From: Deltaproteobacteria bacterium
GTDB taxonomy: Bacteria > Myxococcota_A > Polyangia > Haliangiales > Haliangiaceae
Assembly: GCA_013813765.1 (NCBI GenBank)
Contig: JACCRC010000378.1
Coordinates: forward strand, 1-42,302
Direction: 5' to 3'
DNA: 42,302 nucleotides
Positions 1 through 8,693 of this stretch are shown piece by piece. Under the pieces are notes generated by a model. The model ran no database searches. It was not told the origin of the DNA and saw only the letters and a program-made list of their open reading frames with translations. The translations under genes were made by a program, and so were the position numbers. The stretch's first letter is position 1. Each line of letters opens with the position of its first letter.

Positions 1-213
1 GCCCTCGTCCTTGAGCTCGAACAGCACGTAGCCGGCGTCGGGATCCTTGTCGGTGACCTTCACGCGCTCGTCGACGACGAGGAAGCGAACCGCGGCGGGC
101 CACACCGTCTCGCGCGTGTACGCGAGCGTCTTCTCCGAGCGGGCGAGCGCGGCCGGAGCGTGGATCGACCCGAGGATCGCTACGAGGAGCAGGCTAGCCA
201 GCTGCCGGCGCAT
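1..213 (-). CDS. Exported protein of unknown function, N-terminal part (runs off the left edge)
   Basis: I translated this by hand from the reverse complement. An ATG at 211-213 opens a frame that stays open to the window edge (71 codons). It starts with an Arg-containing n-region and a hydrophobic stretch ([20 protein letters not shown]), a good Sec signal peptide with an AxA-type cleavage site. The mature part contains [17 protein letters not shown] and [15 protein letters not shown]. Its start overlaps the end of the upstream membrane-protein gene by 20 bp, so it is probably the last visible gene of that minus-strand operon. I recognise no family; the pattern recalls small periplasmic proteins of delta-proteobacteria and Myxococcota. 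The C-terminus is missing, so function is open. Confidence 0.7.
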   Translation of the reverse strand, partial: MRRQLASLLLVAILGSIHAPAALARSEKTLAYTRETVWPAAVRFLVVDERVKVTDKDPDAGYVLFELKDEG

Positions 214-1282
214 TGGCCGATTGTTCGCCAGGGGGCTCGTCGGGGGCCAGTTTCTGGCGCGAGGCGCGGAGGTCGGCCCACGACACCCATGGGGACGCCA
301 TGCCGAGCATGCCCATGCCGACGTACCAGGAGACTTGCAGGAGGTGCTGGGTGATCGCGTACGCGAGCGCTTGCGCGTGCAGCGCGCTGCCTTCGTTCAT
401 CACCCCGGGCAGGTACAGCGAGAGACCGAGCAGCGTGAACCACTGGAACTGACCGACGAGGCCCGGTGCGTTCGGCAGGCTGATGCCGACGCCGACCAGG
501 CCCATCACCGCGAACCCACCTACCACCGAGAGCGGCAGATCGAATGCGAGCGCGAGCGTCCACACGCCAAGCCCGTTGGCGGTCCAGTAGATCAGGCTCC
601 ACACGAGGAAGAGCGCCAGCTGCTTGCCGTCCTTGAGCGCCGCGAAGCCGCGGATCATGTCGAGGACCTTCGCCTCGATCACGGAGGCGATCCGCGGTGC
701 GAACCGGGGCAAGAGCGACACGGTCAGGCAGAAGCGGACGGTCTTCTCGGGCCGCCACATCGCGAACACGATGAACACGAGCGCCGCGGTGAACACACCG
801 AGCGCGGTGTACGCGGTGGGCATCATCCAACCCGGTGCGTCGGGTCCGCGCAGCGTGAAGAACGTGCCGAACACGAGCAGTGAGATCAGAAGACCATCGA
901 TGATGCGCTCGACCGCGACGGTGCCGAGCGCCGCGGATGCGGAGATTCCGCGCCGGCGCAGGAGACCCGGCCGCACGAACTCGCCGAGGCGCGCGGGGAG
1001 GGCGAGGATCATCATGAACCCGACGCTCGAGATCGCGAGCAGCGGCCCGGCGGGGACCTTCACGCCGAGCGGAGCGAGCAGGTGATTCCACCGCAGCGAG
1101 CGGCAGACGTGCACGATGATTTGCAGGCCCGCGTACACGGCGAGGTACGGGGCGAACGTCCGCAACTCGAGGCGCTGGAATGCCGCGCCAAGCTCGTGGC
1201 GCTCGGCGGCGCCCGGCCACACGAGCCAGAGGCAGAGCGCGAGCATCGCGAGCGAAAGGAAGATGTTGATCGCGAGCTTCAT
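194..1282 (-). CDS. UPF0104 / lysylphosphatidylglycerol-synthase-like integral membrane protein
   Basis: The 362-residue product is almost wholly hydrophobic, with about eight membrane segments beginning at residue 4 ([17 protein letters not shown]). It has features typical of the UPF0104/LPG-synthase TM family: RSLRWNHLL near residue 62, a conserved loop with [17 protein letters not shown] near 95-112, and a glycine/proline-rich pair of helices ([17 protein letters not shown]). Members either feed MprF-type lipid flipping or are flippase-like proteins of unknown substrate; no soluble synthase domain is fused here, so flippase-like transport is the safer inference. Its ATG lies 4 bp after the stop of the PHP phosphatase gene, indicating co-transcription. 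The C-terminal tail is hydrophilic and overlaps the next gene. Confidence 0.82.
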   Translation of the reverse strand: MKLAINIFLSLAMLALCLWLVWPGAAERHELGAAFQRLELRTFAPYLAVYAGLQIIVHVCRSLRWNHLLAPLGVKVPAGPLLAISSVGFMMILALPARLGEFVRPGLLRRRGISASAALGTVAVERIIDGLLISLLVFGTFFTLRGPDAPGWMMPTAYTALGVFTAALVFIVFAMWRPEKTVRFCLTVSLLPRFAPRIASVIEAKVLDMIRGFAALKDGKQLALFLVWSLIYWTANGLGVWTLALAFDLPLSVVGGFAVMGLVGVGISLPNAPGLVGQFQWFTLLGLSLYLPGVMNEGSALHAQALAYAITQHLLQVSWYVGMGMLGMASPWVSWADLRASRQKLAPDEPPGEQSANAPAAG

Positions 1283-1286
1283 GGCG

Positions 1287-2000
1287 CTAGTCGGGAAGCT
1301 CGCCGGTCAGGATCGCGCGTGGGGCGTGGTCGAACAGCCGCGTGACGGCCGCGTGTCCGAGCTTCTTGTCGATCCACGCGAGACCGGCCGCGGCCTGCTG
1401 GAGATCGCCGAGCTGGTGCGCATCGGTAGCGACCGCGGTCGCGAGCCCGCACTCGAGCAGATGGCGCGCGGCCTTCGTCTCTCGCTTGCCGTGAAAGCCG
1501 CCGACGGCACCGAGGTCGACGACGAACGCGCAGGACGCGCGCAGCGTCCGCGCGAGATCATCGTTGTCCCAGAGCTGGTGGTAGCGCTCCGGGTGCGCGA
1601 GCACGGGGAGCTTGCCGGCCATCCTGAACTTGAACAGGCGATCGGCCATCCCGACCGGTATCAGCGACGGCGGGATCTCGACCAGGAATGCCGACGTCCC
1701 TCGGTAGTGCGGGATCGTGCCGTCCGCCGCGCGCTGGTAGAACACATCATCCCACATGTTCTCGGCACCGAGTCGGAGCGTCGGGTGTGTGGGCTTACGG
1801 ACCGTCTCGAGCTGCGACAGAGTTTGCTCGATTCGATCCCAGTCAGGCAGATACTGACCCGCCTTCTGGTGCGGGGTCACGCACTGCTCGCTGATCCCCA
1901 GGGCCGCGAGTCCATCGAGCATCGCAACTGCGGTGGACTGGTCGGGAGCGCCGTCATCCAAGCCGTACAACACGTGGCTGTGGAGATCGACGTAGGCCAT
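1287..2000 (-). CDS. PHP-domain phosphatase of the CpsB/YwqE (capsular polysaccharide tyrosine phosphatase) family
   Basis: The 237-residue protein starts [20 protein letters not shown], the hallmark of manganese-dependent PHP tyrosine phosphatases that act on bacterial tyrosine kinases controlling polysaccharide export. Metal-binding candidates are H7 and H9 (HSH), H44 (TPHQ), E80 (LGAEN), H136 (LAHPERY), D193 and H195 (TDAHQ), all in family order. The frame stays open 40 codons further upstream, but that extension is Arg/Pro-rich, unlike the family, so I place the start at 2000. It lies 4 bp before the UPF0104 gene. No BY-kinase is visible in the window, so the substrate is unknown; a general PHP phosphoesterase is the alternative. 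Confidence 0.85.
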   Translation of the reverse strand: MAYVDLHSHVLYGLDDGAPDQSTAVAMLDGLAALGISEQCVTPHQKAGQYLPDWDRIEQTLSQLETVRKPTHPTLRLGAENMWDDVFYQRAADGTIPHYRGTSAFLVEIPPSLIPVGMADRLFKFRMAGKLPVLAHPERYHQLWDNDDLARTLRASCAFVVDLGAVGGFHGKRETKAARHLLECGLATAVATDAHQLGDLQQAAAGLAWIDKKLGHAAVTRLFDHAPRAILTGELPD

Positions 2001-2118
2001 CGGGAGAGGGGGTGTATCGCAAGGGTCTCTCCAGCACAACATCGCGTTGCCGTGGGGGATCCTGCGTGATACTGATCGAAGAGTCCGGGTGCGACCCCCA
2101 CCGGACGAAGGACGTTCC

Positions 2119-2898
2119 ATGGCCCAGGGTGAGAAGCGCGAAAATTCAGTGTTGTTCTCTCTGCGGGAGCTCCGTCAGATCGAGGAGAACCGCGTCCAAG
2201 AGGAAGAGCACGCCGTACGCAGTGCTGACGAGCAGCGCCGCATGGCCAAAGAGGCCAAGGAGCGCGCGGAGCGCGAGGCCGAGGAGGCCCGGATCCGTGC
2301 CGAGCGCGACGCTCAGCTCCAGATCGAGACGGCCCGCGAGAACGCCGAGCGCGAAGCGCGCATGCGCGTCGAGTCGGCCGAGGCCACCGAGCGCCAGCGG
2401 CAGCAGGCCGCGCTCGAGCAGCAGCGTCTCCAGCAGGAGATGGAGCTGCGCCGTGCCGAGGTCGCGAAGAAGCGCCCGACGTGGATGCTCGTCGTCACCG
2501 GTATCGCCCTCGTCGCCGCCGTCGGTCTCGTGTTCTTCGCGATCCAGCGCATGAAGGAGTCCGAGGAGTCGAAGGAGAAGGAGCTGGCCGCGCAGGTCGA
2601 GCGCGACGAGGCCGTGAAGGCCGCGCAGGAAGCGCAGGAGAAGGTCGAGCGGCTCGCCATTGACCTCGCCGACCTCGACAAGAAGCTCGGCTCTGCCGTC
2701 GACAACGTCATCGCCGCGCAGACCGACGCTGATCGCTCCGCCGCGAAGGGCAAGCTCGAGGCGCTCCGCCGCGAGAAGGCCGAGATGGAGCAGCGCATCG
2801 CGGATGCGAAGGCCGCCGCGGCTCGCGCCGAACGCAAGAAGGGCGTGAAGATCTCGAAGGAGTGCCAGGACAACCCGCTGGCCAAGGGCTGCACGTAG
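2119..2898 (+). CDS. Single-pass coiled-coil membrane protein with C-terminal Cys-x8-Cys tail (paralogue 1)
   Basis: This 260-residue protein has no recognised family. Residues 10-115 are a highly charged Glu/Arg/Ala coiled coil with no signal peptide. One membrane helix follows at about 120-142 (WMLVVTGIALVAAVGLVFFA), then a second coiled coil to about 245, then the tail KISKECQDNPLAKGCT. KKRPTW before the helix suggests an N-in, C-out topology, putting the tail in the periplasm. The ATG at 2119 follows a GAAGGA-like ribosome site; an in-frame upstream start at 2047 adds Arg/Pro-rich residues and was rejected. The next gene is a clear paralogue. A scaffold or envelope-spanning role is possible but unproven. 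Confidence 0.85.
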   Translation: MAQGEKRENSVLFSLRELRQIEENRVQEEEHAVRSADEQRRMAKEAKERAEREAEEARIRAERDAQLQIETARENAEREARMRVESAEATERQRQQAALEQQRLQQEMELRRAEVAKKRPTWMLVVTGIALVAAVGLVFFAIQRMKESEESKEKELAAQVERDEAVKAAQEAQEKVERLAIDLADLDKKLGSAVDNVIAAQTDADRSAAKGKLEALRREKAEMEQRIADAKAAAARAERKKGVKISKECQDNPLAKGCT

Positions 2899-2935
2899 GT
2901 AGGCAACACGAGCACCACGGTGGTGCTTGGGTAGC

Positions 2936-2970
2936 GAAGGGGTGCCTGGTGGCGCCCCTTCGACGTTTTC
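2936..2970 (+). terminator. Probable intrinsic terminator after the first coiled-coil gene
   Basis: GAAGGGG (2936-2942) pairs with CCCCTTC (2955-2961) across a 12-nt loop and is followed by a short TTTT run. A second, tight inverted repeat, AGCACCAC/GTGGTGCT, lies just upstream at 2911-2927. Both sit between the two paralogous coiled-coil genes, which suggests they are at least partly transcribed separately. Confidence 0.5.
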
Positions 2971-3047
2971 GGACCATGCAATCGTCGTCGGGCGGCCGTG
3001 TCTGTTCAGGCATGCAGGCACGGCAGGCTCGATTCGAAGGTTCCCTG

Positions 3048-3794
3048 ATGACGTCGCTCGCGGAGCTGCGCGCGATCGAGGAGGAACGCGTCGCGGCGGA
3101 GCGCGCACAGGTGATCGCGGAGGCCGATGGCAAGCAGCGCGCGACCGAAGCGGCGGCGGCTCGCATCAAGGCGGATGCCGAGGCGAAGCTCGCGGCGGAG
3201 CGCGCCGAGCAGATCCGGATCGCGAAGGAGCGCGAGGACGCCGAGCGCGCGGCACGCATGCACGTGGAGGCGGCGGAGGCGATGGAGCGCGCGCGGCTCG
3301 CAGCGGCGCTCGAGGCCGAGCGCACGGCCCAGGAGCTCGACCTCAAGCGGCAGGAGGTCGCGAAGAAGCGGCCGACCTGGATGATCGCGGTGACGATGGG
3401 CGCAGTGCTCGCGGCGGGCGCCCTGACCTGGTTCGGCATCGACCGCTACAACGAAGCCGAGATCTCCCGCAAGAACGAGGAAGCCGCGAACGAGGCGAAG
3501 CGACAGGCCGAGCACGAGATGGAGGAGTCCAGGGCCCGCTTGGTAGCGATGGAGACGGACCTCGCGGCGCTCGACAAGCGGGTGGGCACGGCGATCGATC
3601 AGGTGGTGGCTGCCACCTCCGCCGCGGAGCGCAAGGCCGCGAAAGACAACCTCGACCGGCTGCGTCGCGAGGAGCAGGAGCTCCGCCGCAAGCAGCAGGA
3701 GGAAAAGGACCGCCTCGCGAAGATCAAGCGCAAGGAGAAGGTCATCATCAGCGAGGAGTGCAAGCGGAACTCCCTCGCAAAGGGATGCATGTAG
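3048..3794 (+). CDS. Single-pass coiled-coil membrane protein with C-terminal Cys-x8-Cys tail (paralogue 2)
   Basis: The 248-residue product matches its upstream neighbour along its whole length: it opens MTSLAELRAIEEERVAAERA (compare FSLRELRQIEENRVQEEE), has a charged N-terminal coiled coil, the same VAKKRPTWM motif, one membrane helix at about 110-131, a second coiled coil, and ends IISEECKRNSLAKGCM. The start at 3048 has GAAGG 8 bp upstream; the frame is open from 2862 but the extra N-terminus is not protein-like and overlaps the previous gene. Tandem duplication is the simplest origin. No enzymatic motif is visible. The two tail cysteines would be periplasmic if topology is N-in/C-out and could form a disulfide. 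Confidence 0.85.
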   Translation: MTSLAELRAIEEERVAAERAQVIAEADGKQRATEAAAARIKADAEAKLAAERAEQIRIAKEREDAERAARMHVEAAEAMERARLAAALEAERTAQELDLKRQEVAKKRPTWMIAVTMGAVLAAGALTWFGIDRYNEAEISRKNEEAANEAKRQAEHEMEESRARLVAMETDLAALDKRVGTAIDQVVAATSAAERKAAKDNLDRLRREEQELRRKQQEEKDRLAKIKRKEKVIISEECKRNSLAKGCM

Positions 3795-3824
3795 TTTCCC
3801 TCGCGGGCGCTGTACCATCCGAGC

Positions 3825-6182
3825 ATGCGCTGGCTCGGAGGGCTCGCCCTTCTCGTCGCGTGCGGGCTCGCCCCCGCCTGCGACTGCAACAACAAGAAGA
3901 ACAACAACACGGTCGACGCCGAACCGTGCAGTCCACCGGCACCGTGCGTTGGTGACGAGGTCTGCCGGTTCGACACATGCGTCCCGCCGCCGACGCCGTG
4001 CACCACGAGCGCTGACTGCCCCGGCGACGCGTACTGCCTTGCCGATCGCATGGAGTGTCTGCCGTGGGGCGTCGGCCCGGGCGGCGCCAGCGATCCCGAG
4101 TGCAAGCGCGATCCAGTCCCGGGCGTGTTCTTCCCCGGCGCGCAGTGCGAGTGGCTCGCGCCGCCTGCGGGCGACATGTTCCCGGGGCACGTCAACGTGC
4201 TCGCCACGCCGATGGTCGGCACGTTCTACAAGCAGGGCGAGTTCGCCGTGCCGTCGATCGTGTTCACCTCGTACAACTTCACCGACGGCGGCGGGCAGTC
4301 GTGCATCGGTACCGACCCGGCGAACTACTTCGGCGTGATCCGCGTGATCGACGGACGCAACTGCTCGCAGCAGGCGACGCTGTCGAATCCTCCGGTGATC
4401 GCATCGGCGAGCGTCGCCGTCGCGGATATCGGCGGCATCGACGGCACGCCGGAGATCATCGCAGCGCGGATGGACGGTGGGCTCGTCGCCTTCACGTTGC
4501 GGTCAACGGGGTGGGGCGTCCTGTGGCAGACGACGTCGAGGTTCGCCGACGGGCTATGCGACTGGGCGGGGCCGAGCGTGCACGATCTCGACGATGATGG
4601 CGTGCCCGAGATCCTGTTCTACGGCGCGGTCTACGACGCGATGGGCAACACGCTCGATGAATCGATCGCGGGCACCGTCGATTCGATCGGCGTCGGCTAC
4701 GTGCCGGTCGCCGCCGATGTCGACAGCGACGGCGCACCGGACCTCATCACCGGCACGCAGGTCTACACGTGGGACAAGGTCGGCAAGCGGTGGATGCCGA
4801 AGTACCCGCTGCCCGGCGTCAACGGCCACGTCGCCATCGCCGACTTCGGCACGTATCCGATGAACGGGCAGGACGATCGTGGGACGAAGGACGGCGTCGC
4901 CGAGGTCGCGGTCGTGCACGCCGGCGTCGCGAAGCTGTTCAACATCCATGGCCGGGAGCTGTTCACGGCGAACTTGATCGCGCTCGCCACCGTCAACGGC
5001 ATGCCGCAGATCGGCCGCGGCGGTCCTCCGACGATCGCGGACTTCGATGGCGACGGCCTCGTCGAGTTTGCCTCTGCGGGCGCGAGCGCGTACCACGTGT
5101 TCGATCTCGACTGCAGAGGCACGCCGACCGCGGCGACATGTCCGTCGATGCGCACCGACGGCATCGCGTGGGTGCAGCAGTCGCAGGACTACTCGTCCAA
5201 CACCACCGGCTCCAGCGTGTTCGACTTCGATGGCGACGGTCGCGCCGAGGTCGTGTACGGCGACGAGTGCCAGACGCGCGTGTACGACGGCATCACTGGC
5301 AAGGTGCTGTACTCGCGCTATCGCACGTCGTGCACCTGGTACGAGAACCCGCTCGTCGTCGATACCGATGCCGACTTCAACGCGGAGATCGTGTCGACCT
5401 CGAACACGAACTGCAACGTCTCGTGCCCGCTGCTCGACAACATCTTCGACGGCGTGCAGTGCTTTGACGACTCCGACTGCCCACCGGCAACACCGTGCAA
5501 GCGCGAGCAGCCCTCGGATCCGCTCGGTCGCTGCCGCTGCGCGATGGATGCGGACTGCGGTGGTGATGGCTTCGTGTGTGCAGACCCGATCGCCGGAGCA
5601 TCCGCGGTCGGCAAGGTCTGCCGCGCGTCACACCCGGCCACTGCGGCGGCGACCGGCGTGCGCGTGCTCGCTGACACCGTCGACCGCTGGGTCAACACGC
5701 GCTCGATCTGGAACCAGCACGCGTACTCGGTGACGAACATCGATAACGCCGGCAAGGTGCCGCGCACGAGCCAGTGGCTGCAGAACTGGAAGCAGCCGGG
5801 CCTGAACAACTTCCGTCAGAACGCGCCGGGCGAGGGCGTCACCGCAGGTGCGGTGCCCGACCTCACCGTGAAGCGCGCGAAGGTCTCGTGCGGGCCCGGC
5901 GGACCGACGATCACCGCCGAGGTCTGTAACCGCGGCACCGAGCCCGTGGGCGTCGGGATCCCGATCGCGATCTATGCGGCCGGTCCGCCGAAGGAGCTCC
6001 GCTGCGTGGCAACCACGACGGAGCGGATCTTCCCTGGCATCTGCACGAACGCTTCGTGTCAGTGGACTGGCCCGGCCGGCAGCGCCGTGGTCGTCGTCGA
6101 CGATCGCGGGAACTCCACCGGTACGAACCTCGAGTGCCGCGAGGACAACAACTCGCTCGCGATCGAGGTCGAGTGCCCGTAG
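3825..6182 (+). CDS. Large secreted FG-GAP/VCBS repeat lipoprotein with CARDB-like C-terminal domain
   Basis: The 785-residue protein begins with a short signal and possible lipobox (LVAC at 10-13, or C19). Residues 33-120 are Cys-rich, with the CxxDxxC-type spacing often seen in myxobacterial surface proteins. The centre has FG-GAP/VCBS-type propeller repeats marked by calcium-binding loops such as DLDDDGVPEI, DVDSDGAPDL, DFDGDGLVEF and DFDGDGRAEV. A second Cys-rich block sits around residues 540-605. The last about 120 residues (VPDLTVKRAKVSCGPG and EVCNRGTEPVGVGIPI) look like a CARDB adhesion/beta-sandwich domain. Role inferred: cell-surface binding or adhesion. It starts 30 bp after the coiled-coil gene. 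Confidence 0.85.
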   Translation: MRWLGGLALLVACGLAPACDCNNKKNNNTVDAEPCSPPAPCVGDEVCRFDTCVPPPTPCTTSADCPGDAYCLADRMECLPWGVGPGGASDPECKRDPVPGVFFPGAQCEWLAPPAGDMFPGHVNVLATPMVGTFYKQGEFAVPSIVFTSYNFTDGGGQSCIGTDPANYFGVIRVIDGRNCSQQATLSNPPVIASASVAVADIGGIDGTPEIIAARMDGGLVAFTLRSTGWGVLWQTTSRFADGLCDWAGPSVHDLDDDGVPEILFYGAVYDAMGNTLDESIAGTVDSIGVGYVPVAADVDSDGAPDLITGTQVYTWDKVGKRWMPKYPLPGVNGHVAIADFGTYPMNGQDDRGTKDGVAEVAVVHAGVAKLFNIHGRELFTANLIALATVNGMPQIGRGGPPTIADFDGDGLVEFASAGASAYHVFDLDCRGTPTAATCPSMRTDGIAWVQQSQDYSSNTTGSSVFDFDGDGRAEVVYGDECQTRVYDGITGKVLYSRYRTSCTWYENPLVVDTDADFNAEIVSTSNTNCNVSCPLLDNIFDGVQCFDDSDCPPATPCKREQPSDPLGRCRCAMDADCGGDGFVCADPIAGASAVGKVCRASHPATAAATGVRVLADTVDRWVNTRSIWNQHAYSVTNIDNAGKVPRTSQWLQNWKQPGLNNFRQNAPGEGVTAGAVPDLTVKRAKVSCGPGGPTITAEVCNRGTEPVGVGIPIAIYAAGPPKELRCVATTTERIFPGICTNASCQWTGPAGSAVVVVDDRGNSTGTNLECREDNNSLAIEVECP

Positions 6183-6189
6183 CGCTGCG

Positions 6190-6348
6190 CTAGTTGCATG
6201 CAGCGGCGGACTGCTTCACAGCATCCGCGGCCGACTTGCAGGCAGTGCCGAGCGCCGCCTTGCCCTTGGCCGGCATGGTCGCCCACGCCGCAGACCGGTC
6301 CGTCCCAAACAAGCTGCGGTACCCCTCGATTCGCGGCCAACCTTTCAT
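6190..6348 (-). CDS. Possible small protein or gene remnant of unknown function
   Basis: A 52-codon frame begins with ATG at 6346-6348 and ends SAADAVKQSAAACN. The composition (GTACKSAADAVKQSAAAC) resembles the C-terminal helix of small exported proteins rather than a random antisense frame. The frame continues upstream without a convincing signal peptide, so it may be the 3' remnant of a decayed gene. It is the only coding candidate in the 293-bp gap 6183-6475 between two plus-strand genes; otherwise I see only presumptive upstream control sequence there. Chance cannot be excluded. Confidence 0.3.
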   Translation of the reverse strand: MKGWPRIEGYRSLFGTDRSAAWATMPAKGKAALGTACKSAADAVKQSAAACN

Positions 6349-6475
6349 TGTATGATCAACGCGGTTGTAATCGGGGACGACGACCGCGCACGAGACCGAA
6401 CACGGTCGTCTGACGGAAGCGCGCGGTCCCTCGTCTTTACTTCCGTTGACCTTCGTCGGTACGATGCTTCGATCC

Positions 6476-8677
6476 ATGAGCTTGCGTGTGTATTCAACCG
6501 CCGTCCTGCTGACGATCGTCGCGGCCGGATGCGTCACGCCGAACAAGCGGGCCGTCGAGTACCGGAACAAGGGCCGCGAGCGGTTCGCCGAGGGCAAGTT
6601 CGAGCTCTCGGTCGCGAACTACCAGAAGGCCAAGGACGAGGACAAGGCGGGCAAGCTCGACGGTCTCGAGGCAGAGCGCGAGCGCGCTGCGTCCGAGAAG
6701 GTGAAGGTCCTCCTCGTGGAGGCGTGGAGCAAGTTCGACCGCGGCGAGTTCCAGCAGGCGCACGCGCAGCTGATGGTGATCAAGGCGGCGGATCCGCTCG
6801 CGAACAAGATCACGGACCCGATCGTGCTGCGCTCGCTCGGCGATACCTCGGCGATGGCGTGGGAAGAGGTCGAGCAGATGCGCAAGCGGCGCTTCTACAT
6901 GCGCGCGCTGCTCCTCGCCGAGTACCTCGTGAAGCCGCTCCCGCCTGGCCACGCGATGCGCGTGCGGTACGACGCGCTGAAGATCGGCGCGATCGGCTTC
7001 CACATGGCGAAGATGCGCCAGCTGAAGACGACGCAGCCCAACGCGGCCGCGTTCCACTACCTTGTCGCGAAGCGACTCGGTGGTGACAGCGACACCGACG
7101 GGCTCGAGCTGATCGCCGCGGTCAAGCGCGCGTCCGGCGATGCGAACACGTACAACAACTCCGGCAAGGCGGCGTCGGGCGCGAAGGCCGAGGACCAGTT
7201 CATCCTCGGCCGCCAGCTCGGCAACGCCTGGGACCCGGCGGCGATCACGCTGTTCGGCAACACCTACGGCATGAACGACGCGCGCTATCTCGACGAGGTG
7301 TGGAACGGCACGAACACGCTCGAGCCCTATCCCGCGCTCGCAGCGATCGCGATGCCGCCCCCCGACGACGTCACGATCGTGGCGAGCGTGGATCCCAGCT
7401 CGGACTCGGGCCCGCGCTACAAGAGCCTCGACTTCTTCTATTCGATCGGTAACCACACGCTCGAGGCCAAGCGGTTGTCGACCGGCGCCGGCGGTGCCTT
7501 ACGGTTCCCGAGCAAGGCCGGCAAGGCGACGTACGAGCTCTCGGGCTTCTTCGAGTCGGAGACGCTCGGCGGCGACTCCAAGGGCTACGGCGGCGACATC
7601 TTGATCACCGCGCTCGTGAAGTCACCGCTCGTGATCGGAGGCGGCATCGGCTACCTCAAGAACGAGCTGGCCAGCGAGGACCCGATGTTCCCGATGGCCA
7701 CGATCAGGCAGAAGAGCGTGCACGTGCCGATCGTCGCGCGCGCACCGCTCGGCGCCGGCTACGCGGCGAGCCTCGAGGCGCGGATCAACATCCTGCAGTT
7801 CTCGAAGGAGAAGCAGCCGCTGCCCGACGGCGAGCAGCACTACAGCCCGGTCAGCGTTCGGCTCTACGGCCCGATCCCGCTCGTGTCGGAGGCAGTGCCC
7901 GCGCTGCGCGCGCTGCAGCTCGAGGCCTACGGGACGTACACGAAGGACGCGCCCCAGGAGCTCACCTACGGCGGTCGGATCGTCTATCGCAGCACGCTTT
8001 CGGGCGGCAAGAGCAGCGGCCGCGACCTCTGGGACAAGATCGAGAAGTCCGCGTTCGCGATCCAGACGCTCGCCGGTCCGACATGGGACTTCTGGTTCGA
8101 CGTCAACACCACGCCGCTGACGAAGGACGACAAGCAGCACGGCATGGGCACGCTGTTCCGTATCCCGAACAAGGACTCGGGCAGCGTCTACGAGTTCTCG
8201 GTCGCGTTCCAGTCGTCGAACCTCGGGGGCAACGTCGGCGGCTGGGGCATCGAGTACATCCTGATGAAGCCGGTGAAGACGCTCGGCGTGATCGGCTTCG
8301 GTCTCGGCTACTCCTCGAATTCTATCAGCGATGCACCCGAGGGCGCCCCGATGGACTTCAAGGCACCCGAGCAGAAGAGCTTCCACTCGCCGATCGTCCT
8401 GCGCATCCCGCTCGGCACCTCCGCGATCCTCGGCGTCGAAGGCCGGCTCAACTACCTCGCGCTCGGCGGCACCGGTGATCCGCTGCTTAACGAGCAGCGA
8501 AAGTTCCACTACGTCGGTGGCCGGATGTGGATCCCGCTGCCGCTGCTCGGCGACGCGATCAGCGCGCTCTCGAAGTTTCACCTCGAGGGCCACATCGGCT
8601 ACACGCCGAGCGGTGTGCGCGAGTTCAACTACGGCGGGATGCTGATCTGGCGCCCGATCCAAACCACCAGAATGTGA
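6476..8677 (+). CDS. Lipoprotein with N-terminal helical repeats and a duplicated beta-rich C-terminal domain
   Basis: The product (about 733 residues) starts with a lipoprotein signal (LLTIVAAGC, Cys19). Residues 25-210 are helical and TPR-like (RNKGRERFAEGKFELSVANY). Residues about 313-506 and 534-729 are two copies of one beta-rich domain. Shared signposts in each are a GFFESETLGG/AFQSSNLGG strand, a GGGIGYL/GFGLGYS strand, a K(S)xHxPIVxRxPLG strand, a PIPLVSEAVPALRALQLEAYG-like segment and a final YGGxxxxR strand. Starts at 6446 or 6464 are also in frame; 6476 gives the most typical leader. It is followed after 16 bp by the TSP3 lipoprotein gene. An outer-membrane or surface location is inferred. 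Confidence 0.75.
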   Translation: MSLRVYSTAVLLTIVAAGCVTPNKRAVEYRNKGRERFAEGKFELSVANYQKAKDEDKAGKLDGLEAERERAASEKVKVLLVEAWSKFDRGEFQQAHAQLMVIKAADPLANKITDPIVLRSLGDTSAMAWEEVEQMRKRRFYMRALLLAEYLVKPLPPGHAMRVRYDALKIGAIGFHMAKMRQLKTTQPNAAAFHYLVAKRLGGDSDTDGLELIAAVKRASGDANTYNNSGKAASGAKAEDQFILGRQLGNAWDPAAITLFGNTYGMNDARYLDEVWNGTNTLEPYPALAAIAMPPPDDVTIVASVDPSSDSGPRYKSLDFFYSIGNHTLEAKRLSTGAGGALRFPSKAGKATYELSGFFESETLGGDSKGYGGDILITALVKSPLVIGGGIGYLKNELASEDPMFPMATIRQKSVHVPIVARAPLGAGYAASLEARINILQFSKEKQPLPDGEQHYSPVSVRLYGPIPLVSEAVPALRALQLEAYGTYTKDAPQELTYGGRIVYRSTLSGGKSSGRDLWDKIEKSAFAIQTLAGPTWDFWFDVNTTPLTKDDKQHGMGTLFRIPNKDSGSVYEFSVAFQSSNLGGNVGGWGIEYILMKPVKTLGVIGFGLGYSSNSISDAPEGAPMDFKAPEQKSFHSPIVLRIPLGTSAILGVEGRLNYLALGGTGDPLLNEQRKFHYVGGRMWIPLPLLGDAISALSKFHLEGHIGYTPSGVREFNYGGMLIWRPIQTTRM

Positions 8678-8693
8678 TGAGCGAGGCCACCCC

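Noticed and set aside
47..883. A plus-strand open frame of about 278 codons over the UPF0104 gene
   Set aside because: It is a shadow of the membrane-protein gene on the minus strand, which has coherent hydrophobic segments.
2045..2075. Possible promoter TTGCCG-15-GATACT ahead of the first coiled-coil gene
   Set aside because: The spacing is two bases short and the boxes match only weakly, so it is not listed as a feature.
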